Under the pieces are notes generated by a model. The model was given only the letters and a program-made list of their open reading frames with translations. It was not told where the DNA came from and made no database searches. Shown piece after piece: positions 25,510 through 35,072 of a stretch of 64,000 nt of DNA (positions within the stretch are counted from its first letter, which is position 1; the number at the start of each line of letters is the position of its first letter). The translations under genes were made by a program, and so were the position numbers. The DNA comes from Alteromonas indica (GTDB lineage: Bacteria; Pseudomonadota; Gammaproteobacteria; Enterobacterales; Alteromonadaceae). The stretch lies in assembly GCA_003056425.1 (NCBI GenBank), contig PYVY01000007.1, positions 62,001 through 126,000 of the forward strand. Reading direction: 5' to 3'.

Positions 25510-25617
25510 TTACGGGGCAGGCCGGTGGTATTTATCCTCTTCACTACGCATAGTTTTACCTATCCCCAATAATTCATCGGCCCATCGCTAGAGTTCATCA
25601 GCAATATCTTTTACCAT
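25510..25617 (-). pseudogene. Short ORF interrupted by an in-frame amber codon
   Basis: From ATG 25617 the minus strand reads MVKDIADEL, then TAG (25588-25590), then RWADELLGIGKTMRSEEDKY and a TAA at 25510. Both halves are helical and protein-like in the same frame, which suggests a decayed small gene or a read-through product. There is no good Shine-Dalgarno sequence. No family was recognised. Confidence 0.25.
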
Positions 25618-25647
25618 ACGTAAAACCCCCAGCAACAGTGGTTTACC

Positions 25648-28600
25648 TTGCTCGCACTCTATCCTTCAAACAAGCTTGAACACTTAAGTTATCTGCTCGG
25701 CGCGCTGATTCAACAGCAGCCTGGGCCGCCGCTGCAGGCAGAAACAATTCTGGTAGAAAGCCCGGGTATGCAGCATTGGCTGAATATGGAGCTAGCGCGC
25801 CAGCAACGGGTGGCGATGAATCTGAATTTTCCGCTACCGACGCGGTTTATGTGGGAAATGGCCCGCACCGTGTTAGGCGAAGACAAAGTACCCAGGCAGT
25901 CGGTTTACCGCCGTGAGGTACTGGTCTGGCGCATTGAAAAGCTGATACAACACAGTGATTTTTGCAACCTACCGGAAGCGGCACCCGTTTGCCGTTACTG
26001 GCAGACAATTCAGGATGTCGATGAACAAGCCGTTCAACGCCTTCAGTTTGCCACGGCGCTGGCAGATGTATTTGAGCAGTATCAACTCTATCGGCCAGAG
26101 TGGCTGTTCGCCTGGGAACAACAGCAAACGGTATTACCAGAAAATAGCGACGAGCTATGGCAAGCCGCCATCTGGCGGATGCTGGTGGCCCAGGCTCCTT
26201 TGCATCCTGCGCGCCTGCATAAAGAAGCTGTCGAAACGCTGCATCATAACGGATGTGACGCTCTGCCTGAGCGCATCATTGTCTTTGCGATCAATACTAT
26301 GGCGCCACAATTGGTGCAGTTTTTTGATGCGCTGGCGGTACATACCGATATCCATATTTTTCATCTTAACCCCAGTGTATCTTATTGGGGCGATACCAAA
26401 AGCGATCGTGAGCGCGCCCGATTATTACGCCAGCAGGGTATTGAGCAGTGGCAGCTGGAACAACAAGATAATCCACTGCTAGCCAATCTGGGGCAGCAAG
26501 GCCGGGATTTATTCAATCTTCTTACTGAACTGGATACATTTGAAGTCAGTGCCTTTGACACCGACCCACCCCCACAACCTGAACAGGGGCCCTCGTTGTT
26601 GCAACAAATGCAGCAGGATATTTTGTATGCAAGTCGCCCGGATACCGACTTCGTCACGGCGCCGGACGATACCAGTGTGCAACTGGTCAAGGCTCATAGC
26701 CCGCTACGTGAAGTACAGGCATTGCACGATACGTTATTGTATTTAATGCAACGCGATCCCGACCTGGCACCGGGCGATATAGTGGTGATGTGCCCGGCCA
26801 TAGAAGACTATGCGCCATTGATTGATGCGGTGTTTCACCGGGTAGGTACGCCGGCCACCCAGCGCACCAATCCTCCCCGTATCGTGTGTTCCATTGCCGA
26901 CCGCTCGCCCTTAGATGCAGAACCCTTGATTGCGGCTTTTTTAAGCTTACTGAGCCTGCCCGATAGCCGTTTTGAGGTAAGCCGAATTATGGATTACCTA
27001 CGGCTTGATGCGATGCGCAGTAAGTTCGAATTGCATTCTGAAGATTTGGATCTTATGCAATTCTGGTTAGAGCAAGCACATATTCATTGGGGATTGGATG
27101 GGGCGCACAAGCGTCAGGTAACGCGCCAGGTGGATGATTCAGACACGTTCAGCTGGTACTGGGGATTAGAGCGGCTATTAACCGGTATGGCGCTGGGCGA
27201 TAGCCCACAATTGCACGATGGGATGCTTAGTGTACCCCACGTGGAGGGAAGCAACGCCGTGACCCTTGGCCGCCTTATTGGGTTGGTGGGGCAGTTAAAG
27301 CATTATGCGAACCTGTTAAACCAGCCCCGTACCGCCGCGGACTGGCACTTGTTTTTGATGCAAATGCGTGAAGACTGTTTTGCGCCCGATTTTGACAAAA
27401 TAGATATATGGGAAAGCATTAGTAACGCAACCAGTGGGTTGGCAGACCAATGCGCGGAAGCGCAATATGACGGGTTGTTAAGTTTGCGCCAGGTCAAAGA
27501 AGTTCTGGTGAAGCGTTTTTCCTCCCCAGATGCCGGCAATCATTTCTTAACCGGCCAGGTGACTTTCTGTTCCATGCTGCCCATGCGCAGTATTCCGTTT
27601 AAAGTGGTATGTGTACTTGGCTTAAATGACACAGAGTTTCCCCGCCAGTCTCAACCTATCAGTATTGATTTGATGGCCAGCGCTGGGCGTAAAATCGGCG
27701 ACCGCTCACGCCGGTTGGAAGACCGCTATTTATTCTTAGAGGCGCTGATCTCGGCGCGTAGTCAGTTGTATTTGAGTTATCAGGCGAACAGTGCCCAGGA
27801 CAACAGCGAAAGACAGCCCTCGTTGGTGCTCACCGAATTGCTGGAAGTATTAAAGCGCTATCAATTTTCCGATGCCCAAACTCATAACCTGGCCCTTCAT
27901 CCGTTTAGCGTTGCTGGCTTTATTAGCTCGCGGCCGGGCTTTGAAACCGGCTGGTTACGCCTGGCTAATGCGATAGCCCACCACAAACAAGCGCCAAAGG
28001 GGAGTTTTACGCCTTTAGCCGAGGTCCAGTTACCGGACATGGTTAGTCCTGCAGCCATGGCCCGGGCGCTCACCCATCCGTTGCGTTATTTTGCTAACCA
28101 CCAATTAGGCCTCTATCTGGACAGTGCGCAGCCCCTATTAAATGACGCTGAACCGTTCGCCGCCGATAATTTGACCCGCTTTCAAACTCTCGATGCGTTA
28201 AACGAGGCGCGGGCGCAACAGGCGGATCCGCAAGTGATATTGCAGCATGCTGAACTTGACGGTCAGCTACCGGCTACCCCGCTGGGGAAAACACTGTTGC
28301 AGAACTGGGATGCCGCTTCTGTTTTAATTATGACTAAAGCGATGCAACCTGAACCCAGCGGACAGGAGCAACACTGGTACTTTGGCCAAAGCCAGCTAAG
28401 TACCAAGGGTTGGTACAATGGCAATGATCTGGTGAGCTGGCATAGCGGCGCGCAAACGACCTCCCGTCAGCTTCAACAATTCATAACCTTACTGATGTTC
28501 AATGCGGCTGGCATACAAACCAATCTGCATACGTATTTTTGTAAATGGGAAAAAGGCGAGCCGGTGTTACGTATGGCTACGTTAACCGGCCATGAGCCAG

Positions 28601-28923
28601 ATGCCGCGGATAGCCTGCTGACGCGTTTGGCCGAGGCTTTTACCCAGTTACATAGTCAGCCGGTGCTACTGATGGCTGATGCCGCTATAACATTATTAAA
28701 AAAAGCAGGCAGCACACCGCTGATCGAGTGGGCCGCTCAGCCCGAAGCTGCGTTTGAATGGCAGAAGCTATGGGATGGCAACGTGATGAGCGCCGGCTTA
28801 AAAGAAGATGCCTATCTACATTGGTTTTTCCCCCAGGGCATTGCTTTGCAAGATTTGCCGTTAGCGCACTTTGAAACACTTTACCGGCCCTTGCTGGACT
28901 GCTACAAAGAGAAAAAAGCATGA
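25648..28923 (+). CDS. recC: Exodeoxyribonuclease V subunit RecC
   Basis: The 1091-residue protein begins at TTG 25648 with MLALYPSNKLEHLSYLL, which matches the RecC start (MLxxYxSN). RecC family features follow: ILVESPGMQHWLNMELA, NFPLPTRFMWEMA, and a central helicase-like but nuclease-dead architecture (VCVLGLNDTEFPRQ, DLMASAGRKIGDRSRRLEDRYLFLEAL). RecC holds the complex together and scans for Chi. It is slightly shorter than E. coli RecC (1122). The stop overlaps the recB ATG by 4 nt. The order recC-recB-recD matches E. coli without the ptrA insertion. The Shine-Dalgarno sequence is weak, as expected for low expression. Confidence 0.96.
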   Translation: MLALYPSNKLEHLSYLLGALIQQQPGPPLQAETILVESPGMQHWLNMELARQQRVAMNLNFPLPTRFMWEMARTVLGEDKVPRQSVYRREVLVWRIEKLIQHSDFCNLPEAAPVCRYWQTIQDVDEQAVQRLQFATALADVFEQYQLYRPEWLFAWEQQQTVLPENSDELWQAAIWRMLVAQAPLHPARLHKEAVETLHHNGCDALPERIIVFAINTMAPQLVQFFDALAVHTDIHIFHLNPSVSYWGDTKSDRERARLLRQQGIEQWQLEQQDNPLLANLGQQGRDLFNLLTELDTFEVSAFDTDPPPQPEQGPSLLQQMQQDILYASRPDTDFVTAPDDTSVQLVKAHSPLREVQALHDTLLYLMQRDPDLAPGDIVVMCPAIEDYAPLIDAVFHRVGTPATQRTNPPRIVCSIADRSPLDAEPLIAAFLSLLSLPDSRFEVSRIMDYLRLDAMRSKFELHSEDLDLMQFWLEQAHIHWGLDGAHKRQVTRQVDDSDTFSWYWGLERLLTGMALGDSPQLHDGMLSVPHVEGSNAVTLGRLIGLVGQLKHYANLLNQPRTAADWHLFLMQMREDCFAPDFDKIDIWESISNATSGLADQCAEAQYDGLLSLRQVKEVLVKRFSSPDAGNHFLTGQVTFCSMLPMRSIPFKVVCVLGLNDTEFPRQSQPISIDLMASAGRKIGDRSRRLEDRYLFLEALISARSQLYLSYQANSAQDNSERQPSLVLTELLEVLKRYQFSDAQTHNLALHPFSVAGFISSRPGFETGWLRLANAIAHHKQAPKGSFTPLAEVQLPDMVSPAAMARALTHPLRYFANHQLGLYLDSAQPLLNDAEPFAADNLTRFQTLDALNEARAQQADPQVILQHAELDGQLPATPLGKTLLQNWDAASVLIMTKAMQPEPSGQEQHWYFGQSQLSTKGWYNGNDLVSWHSGAQTTSRQLQQFITLLMFNAAGIQTNLHTYFCKWEKGEPVLRMATLTGHEPDAADSLLTRLAEAFTQLHSQPVLLMADAAITLLKKAGSTPLIEWAAQPEAAFEWQKLWDGNVMSAGLKEDAYLHWFFPQGIALQDLPLAHFETLYRPLLDCYKEKKA

Positions 28924-31900
28924 GTCACCCAACCGTCGAATCTTCCCAGCCGTTAGATGTTGTGGCAATGCCATTGGCAGGCCGACATCTTATCGAAGCC
29001 AGTGCCGGCACCGGAAAAACATTCAATATTACCCGGTTGTACCTGAGACTGATTTTAGAAAAGGAGCTGAGCGTACAGCAAATATTGGTGATGACATTCA
29101 CCAATGCGGCTACCGAAGAAATCCGTGGCCGGATAGCAGATACGTTACGCGAGGCGGCCCACTGCTGGGCTCAGGCATTGGCCGGCGAACCGCTAGCCGA
29201 TAATACGGATCCGGTCTTTATCCGGTTACTGGCGCAGTTTGGTGAGCCTCGGCATCTTAATGCTATCAATGCTGCGTTGCTGGAGCTGGATGAAGCGGCG
29301 GTGTATACCATTCACGGTTTTTGTAACCGGGTTCTGGGAGAGTTGGCGTTTACCAGTGGTGCCGCTATGCAGCTGGCGCTCAATACTGATACCCGGGCGC
29401 TCTATTTACAGGCCGCGCAGGACTGGATCCGCCAGCAAGCCAAAGATGACGCTGCCTATCAGTGTTTGATGCACGCTGGCTGGCATACTCCAGAGGCGCT
29501 GCTGAGTACATTTGAAAGCGCTATTCGTAGTGGCCTGGAACCCCATTTACTGTCGGCTGAGCAAATTGATACGCAACGCCAGGAGGCCAGGGCTGCACTG
29601 CAAAAAGCAATGCAGAATGAGTTTATTGCGCTGCAATCGCAGTTGGATAGCTGGCAAGACCAGATTACCGAGCACCTGGTAGACAATGTAAAAGACAGCG
29701 CTGTGCGTGCCCAGCAGTGGCACCAGATAACCCAGTGGGTCTGCGCTCAGGCATTGGAACCCTTACCCGCGGATTTCAACAAATTTGCGCATCATAGCCG
29801 GTTTAAGCACTGTCCCGAATTAAAAGCGCCGCTGGCCCTTGTCAGGCAGTTAGGCAACCAGCTTAAAGCAGCTTTGGCAGAGCTTGAAAAGCAACATGAC
29901 AGCATGGCTGACCAAGCGCCGGTGTTGGCCTTGATAGCGCAGGGGTTTGCCTTCATTCGCGAGCATGTCAGTCGCCAGAAGCGCCAGCAGGGCGTGGTAG
30001 ACTTCGATGATTTAATTCATTTGCTTGCCGCCCGCATTGACGCGCCAGAAGCCGCCTTAGCGTGTCAGCTGCGGCACAAGTTTCCGGCCGCGCTGATTGA
30101 TGAATTTCAGGATACCGACGCGAATCAGTACCAGATATTGTCTAATGTTTATCAGGCTGGGGAAGAAAGTCAGGTGCTCCTAATGATTGGCGATCCCAAA
30201 CAAGCGATTTATGGTTTTCGTGGGGGCGATATCTTTACTTACCTACAGGCTGGCAACAGTGCCGACTATCGGTGGGTTATGGACACTAACTGGCGATCTA
30301 CCGAACCGATGGTAAGTAGCTACAATCGTTTGTTTTATGGCGCCCCGTTAGACCAAGCGCCAGCCGAGGTATTTGGCTTTGGAATTGGTTACGAACCGGT
30401 AAACGCCACGCCTGCTGCTAAAGCGAATAAAGCCTTGTTAAACGATCCCCATCCCCAGCGGGCGGCGCTGACCTACGCAGGTATTGCGCAGGAGACGGCA
30501 AACTCGCCGGCAAAAGGTCAGCTGCAGCAACAACTTGCAAGATGGGTGGCGGGCGAAATTGTTCGTCTGCTGGCCCAGGCAAAACTAGGCGATGCTCAGG
30601 TGCAGCCCCATGATATTGCTATTTTGGTGCGCAGTGGGCCTGAGGCCCTGATTATTCAAAATGCACTGCGCCGGGCCGGGCTGGCCTCGGTTTTTTTGAG
30701 TAACCGGACTAATCTGTTTGCTGCTCCCGAAGCCCAGGATCTCTATCGGGTGCTTGATGGTATCTGGCATTATCAGCATTCCAACCGGTTAACGGCGGCC
30801 CTGAGTAGCCCTTTATTTGGCATGTCGCATGCCGAGCTTACCGATCTGCTTTACCACGAAAATGACGAGGCATGGGAAGCGGTGATGAATCTGGTGCTTA
30901 GCTTACGCCAAATGTGGGAGCAACGCGGATGCATGGCGCTTATTTTATACTTACTGGAAGAAAAATTTGCCTGTGATGATACCGATATTGAACGGCGCCT
31001 TACCAACTATCTGCATTTGGCTGAGGTCCTTGAGCGCGAGTCAGCCGTTCAGGCGCATGCTGAGCAATTACTTATCTGGTTACACCGGCACATCAGCCAA
31101 CCTGACCAAGCCCCCGAACAGGTCCAGCGCCTGGAAAGTGACGCGCGGCTGATTCAGCTTATTACCCAGCATGGCTCTAAAGGGCTGGAATATCCCATCG
31201 TATTTGTGCCGTTTGCCAGCGATTATCGTGACCCGGCGCGGGTGGGCAAACAGTATCAGTCATTTTACCGGTATTACGACGAGCAGGCCCAGCAACTCAC
31301 CCTACTATTAGGCAAAAGCGATGCGGCGATTGCGCGGGTAAGGGCGGAAGGGGATGCAGAGTCTACCCGGTTGTTATATGTAGCTGTGACCCGCGCTGCG
31401 CAGCGGTGTTATCTGGGCGTGGCAGGGTTTGAAAACCAGCATAATAGTGCCCTGGCCAAAGCGGTTGGGTTGGGTAAGGAAGACAGCTGGCGCTCGTGTA
31501 TCGAACAGCTCAGTCAGGATGCCCCAAAGCATACCTGTTATGCCGAGGTAACTACAGATAGCGATGAGCCGGTGGTCCGGTCATCTACCACAGCTGCTAG
31601 CCCGGTGGGGCCTTTGCAGGTGGATAGGTTTGACGGCAAGGTAAACGAGCGCTGGCGATTATATTCTTTTTCGGCCCTGGCACGGCGGCAAATGGTGGTT
31701 AACCGCAACCGTCGGGAAGCTGAGATTGACTCGCTGGCACAGGGCACTGAAAGTGATGGCCCACAGATAAGCGCTAATGCCATGCGTTTTACGTTTACCA
31801 AAGGCGCAGCGGCCGGGAATTTACTGCACGATATATTTGAGTTGAGTGATTTTAGCCAGCCAGACTGGGCTAACCAAGCTCACGCTATGGCCCTGCGTTT

Positions 31901-32513
31901 TGGTATAGCTGAAGACGATCTAGGACTTTTTTTTAGCTGGCTTGATGAAGTATTGGCCACCCCATTAAACCAGACAGGTATAACGCTAGGCGGCCTTGAG
32001 CGCAAACAAACATTACGCGAAGCCGAGTTTTACTTCCCTTTGGCAAGCGTAAATTTGCATCAGCTTAACCAATTCTTAAGTCACTATCGCAAACAGGAAA
32101 GCGCGGCACAGGGCCCGTTTATGGTGACGCTTGATACACAAAAGCTTGAAGGCCTGATGCATGGGTTTATCGATCTTATCTTTGTGCATAACGATCGCTA
32201 TTACATTGCAGATTATAAATCTACTCATTTGGGCGAACAATTTAGTGATTATCAGTTTGCCGCATTACGGCGGAATAACCAGCATCATCTATACGATTTG
32301 CAATATCTAATTTATGCCGTGGCATTACACCGTTATTTACAGTCAAAGCTGCCGGATTATGACCCCGAACACCATCTTGGCGGGGTGTATTATTTATACC
32401 TGCGTGGCATGCATCCGGCAAATAGTGCACAAGAGGGCGTGTATTTTGCCCGCCCCAAAACCAGCGACCTATTACACCTGGATAGCCTGTTTGATATGCC
32501 GGAGACCGAATAA
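28920..32513 (+). CDS. recB: Exodeoxyribonuclease V subunit RecB (helicase/nuclease)
   Basis: The 1197-residue protein has Walker A EASAGTGKTFN (about 26-36), UvrD-type motif TFTNAATEEIRGRI, Walker B LIDEFQDTD (about 395), GDPKQAIYGFRGGD, then LLYVAVTRAAQRCY. The C-terminal nuclease domain keeps the active-site Asp and Lys (GFIDLIF then IADYKSTH). RecB is the 3'-5' helicase and only nuclease of the double-strand break repair complex. It is full length. It is coupled to recC by ATG/TGA overlap, and its stop directly abuts recD (TAAATG). Confidence 0.97.
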   Translation: MSHPTVESSQPLDVVAMPLAGRHLIEASAGTGKTFNITRLYLRLILEKELSVQQILVMTFTNAATEEIRGRIADTLREAAHCWAQALAGEPLADNTDPVFIRLLAQFGEPRHLNAINAALLELDEAAVYTIHGFCNRVLGELAFTSGAAMQLALNTDTRALYLQAAQDWIRQQAKDDAAYQCLMHAGWHTPEALLSTFESAIRSGLEPHLLSAEQIDTQRQEARAALQKAMQNEFIALQSQLDSWQDQITEHLVDNVKDSAVRAQQWHQITQWVCAQALEPLPADFNKFAHHSRFKHCPELKAPLALVRQLGNQLKAALAELEKQHDSMADQAPVLALIAQGFAFIREHVSRQKRQQGVVDFDDLIHLLAARIDAPEAALACQLRHKFPAALIDEFQDTDANQYQILSNVYQAGEESQVLLMIGDPKQAIYGFRGGDIFTYLQAGNSADYRWVMDTNWRSTEPMVSSYNRLFYGAPLDQAPAEVFGFGIGYEPVNATPAAKANKALLNDPHPQRAALTYAGIAQETANSPAKGQLQQQLARWVAGEIVRLLAQAKLGDAQVQPHDIAILVRSGPEALIIQNALRRAGLASVFLSNRTNLFAAPEAQDLYRVLDGIWHYQHSNRLTAALSSPLFGMSHAELTDLLYHENDEAWEAVMNLVLSLRQMWEQRGCMALILYLLEEKFACDDTDIERRLTNYLHLAEVLERESAVQAHAEQLLIWLHRHISQPDQAPEQVQRLESDARLIQLITQHGSKGLEYPIVFVPFASDYRDPARVGKQYQSFYRYYDEQAQQLTLLLGKSDAAIARVRAEGDAESTRLLYVAVTRAAQRCYLGVAGFENQHNSALAKAVGLGKEDSWRSCIEQLSQDAPKHTCYAEVTTDSDEPVVRSSTTAASPVGPLQVDRFDGKVNERWRLYSFSALARRQMVVNRNRREAEIDSLAQGTESDGPQISANAMRFTFTKGAAAGNLLHDIFELSDFSQPDWANQAHAMALRFGIAEDDLGLFFSWLDEVLATPLNQTGITLGGLERKQTLREAEFYFPLASVNLHQLNQFLSHYRKQESAAQGPFMVTLDTQKLEGLMHGFIDLIFVHNDRYYIADYKSTHLGEQFSDYQFAALRRNNQHHLYDLQYLIYAVALHRYLQSKLPDYDPEHHLGGVYYLYLRGMHPANSAQEGVYFARPKTSDLLHLDSLFDMPETE

Positions 32514-34379
32514 ATGAAAACAGTTAAATTTCTTTCGGTACTCAATACTTTAGGCGGTACAGAAACGATAGATCGGTTATTTGCCAGCCAGTTCTGCACC
32601 ACTGAAGATGAGGCTTCGCTGACGTGGTTTATGCTATTGATGGCATTATCGGCATTACAGCGTCAGGGGCATACCTGCGTGGATGTGCGCAAGCTTGCCA
32701 ATACCCCGTTATTCGTGGATGAAACACAGCAACTTAACGGTTGGTGTTATCCTGCTGAAGAGCAGCTTGAACACGCGATTGAACAGGCTATGAAAAATTC
32801 CGTGGTCGCCTCAGCGTTGGTCTATCAGCACGGTAGGCTGTATACCCGACGCTACTGGCAATTCGAGCGGGAAATCGGGCAGGCGCTGGCCCAACGATGT
32901 GCACCACTAACCCTTAGCGATGAAGATTACGCTCGTCTGAATACACTTTGGCCAGGCATGTTTTCTACTGATCCTACCGCTGAGCAGGACTGGCAGCAAC
33001 TGGCTACAGCGTGTGCCGTGCAGCAGCGATTCACCGTGATAAGTGGTGGACCGGGTACCGGCAAAACTTACACCGTCACCCGCTTATTGCTGGCTCTACA
33101 GTGTGTGGCAAAAGGCCGGAGTAAGATCCAGTTAGCGGCCCCTACCGGTAAAGCAGCACAACGTATGAATGAGTCCATTGCCGGCGCTCTGGAAAAGTTG
33201 CGCGGGCACCTGGATGAGTCGCTTATCAACAGCGTGCCAACGGATGCCGTTACTCTGCATAGATTATTAGGTATAAGTCGGTTTGGTGTAGAAACCCGTA
33301 AGAACCAGGCTAACCCCTTGCAGTGTGATGTGTTAATTGTTGATGAGGCATCAATGATCGACATGGCATTAATGGCCCGCGTAGTGCGCGCGCTTCCCGC
33401 CCAGGCGCGGTTAATCCTGGTGGGTGATGCTGATCAGTTACCCGCCGTCGAGTCAGGTAACGTACTGGAAGCTTTAGTGGAGGGGCACAATAGCGAGTTG
33501 ATCAGTGCAGCCCTGCAGCAACACCTGCAAAGAATGTGTCCCCATCTACCCGTTCCAAAAGTCAGTGATAAAGCAAACGATTACGTTAAAATGTTGCACA
33601 CCAGCAGACGCTTCGGCGGGGATCTGGCAACGGTGGCTACCGCAATTAAAGCCAATGCCCCCTCGGCTGCCTGGCAAATCATACGGCCCGCAGAACTACC
33701 CGCCGATATCACTGCTAATCAGGGTGTGCTGAGTGTGTCAGATAGCGCCTTTGAGGCCCATTTTGTGCACCTGGTCAGACAGTGTTTTAGTGCCCAGATG
33801 AACCCTTCACTTACCCCGGCCGAAGCATTACAACAAATGGCTCGCTGCCGCTGGCTAAGCCCCGTACGTAATGGTGAGTGGGGAGTAAATACGCTTAATC
33901 AACGTATAGAGCAGGCGCTACAAGTGGCGGGGGGGCCATTAAAAGGCGGGCATTATGCAGGGCGACCGGTGATGGTGGTGGAAAACCATTATGCCCAGGG
34001 GCTATTTAACGGGGATGTCGGGATCATCTGGCCCGCTGCTAACGGCCAGCTCAAAGCCTGGTTTGATACAGATAAGGGATTAAAAACGGTAAGTTTAAGC
34101 CGTTTGCCAGCGGTAGAAACCGTGTTTGCTATGACCGTGCACAAGTCTCAGGGTTCAGAGTTTGAGCATGTCGTGATGTTGATGCCAGCCCCGGTAAGTA
34201 GCCACATTGCGAACTTGTGCAGCCGGGAGTTATTGTACACCGGCCTCACCAGGGCTAAAGCGGGTTGTATACTGGTTGGTGACGAAAGCCGTTTTACTGC
34301 GATGGTCGGCCGTCAGCAGCAGCGCTATTCTGGTCTGGCCCATACGCTACATACCCTAGCCGGGCAGGCTGTTAACTAA
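32514..34379 (+). CDS. recD: Exodeoxyribonuclease V subunit RecD (5'-3' helicase)
   Basis: The 621-residue SF1B helicase has Walker A GGPGTGKTYT (about 178-187), AAPTGKAAQRM, Walker B LIVDEASMIDM, GDADQLPAVESGNV and the C-terminal AMTVHKSQGSEFEHV with LYTGLTRAK. The N-terminal domain binds RecB. It is the fast 5'-3' motor of RecBCD. The start codon immediately follows the recB stop. It is full length, with nothing unusual in motifs. Confidence 0.97.
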   Translation: MKTVKFLSVLNTLGGTETIDRLFASQFCTTEDEASLTWFMLLMALSALQRQGHTCVDVRKLANTPLFVDETQQLNGWCYPAEEQLEHAIEQAMKNSVVASALVYQHGRLYTRRYWQFEREIGQALAQRCAPLTLSDEDYARLNTLWPGMFSTDPTAEQDWQQLATACAVQQRFTVISGGPGTGKTYTVTRLLLALQCVAKGRSKIQLAAPTGKAAQRMNESIAGALEKLRGHLDESLINSVPTDAVTLHRLLGISRFGVETRKNQANPLQCDVLIVDEASMIDMALMARVVRALPAQARLILVGDADQLPAVESGNVLEALVEGHNSELISAALQQHLQRMCPHLPVPKVSDKANDYVKMLHTSRRFGGDLATVATAIKANAPSAAWQIIRPAELPADITANQGVLSVSDSAFEAHFVHLVRQCFSAQMNPSLTPAEALQQMARCRWLSPVRNGEWGVNTLNQRIEQALQVAGGPLKGGHYAGRPVMVVENHYAQGLFNGDVGIIWPAANGQLKAWFDTDKGLKTVSLSRLPAVETVFAMTVHKSQGSEFEHVVMLMPAPVSSHIANLCSRELLYTGLTRAKAGCILVGDESRFTAMVGRQQQRYSGLAHTLHTLAGQAVN

Positions 34380-34853
34380 CGGCCTTTAAGGCAGGTGATA
34401 GCAGAACAAAACATGGCGCGGCGCTGGTAACCCACACGTTATCAACGCCACAGCCCGCGTACTGATTAGGGTACCATGACTGACCATCACGGGTGGCCAA
34501 CGCCCACTGGCGTGCAGCAACAGGTTGTCATCACACCACCCCAACACGGTATTGGCCGGCACTGTGGCCCGTGGCCGCGTCGGTGCGGGCTCAGTGGATG
34601 TAATACCGCCATTACCACCCGCTGCATTTGCTGTTTCGCTTTGCCCTTTATCGATAACGGTGTTTGTCTTGGGTACTGCGCCTAAGGAGTCAAATACTGC
34701 CCGGTTTAAGGTTAACGCCGCTCCGAATATGGGCTTATCAGCATATAACAGATAGACTGGATGGGAGCAACTCACCTCACCACAGCCAGGCTTTTGGCCT
34801 GGCCCATCCAAACAGGCATAACACGCCGACGCGCAGGGTAAAGCAAGGGACAT
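34372..34853 (-). pseudogene. Possible frameshifted cysteine-containing ORF after recD
   Basis: On the minus strand, a frame from about 34853 reads CYACLDGPGQKPGCGEVSC and on through WCDDNLLLHA. After about 34510 the protein-like sequence continues one base out of frame as QWALATRDGQSWYPNQYAG, then VWVTSAAPCFVLLSP, to a TAA at 34372-34374, inside recD. Two TGA codons block the second frame upstream, so a single indel near 34508-34530 would join the halves. It could be a pseudogene, a sequencing error or chance. No family was recognised. Confidence 0.3.
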
Positions 34854-35072
34854 GACAACTTCACTATTTAGCAACCATAACACCAGTATACGGCCCCCTC
34901 GGGCAGTGACTTTTGATACAGATCAAGTCGATAGCGTGATATTGACGGTTGTTTAAAACATAGACAAAGGCGCTGCAGATCCAGTAGGGTAGAAAATACC
35001 AGCACAATGACAGACGGCGTTTTTGTGCTGTATCCCCCGGTCTTTTAACTACCTTAAGCAAGGAGAATAACA

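Noticed and set aside
34476..34855. Several plus-strand ORFs after recD
   Set aside because: They overlap each other and the more protein-like minus-strand frames, and show no family pattern.
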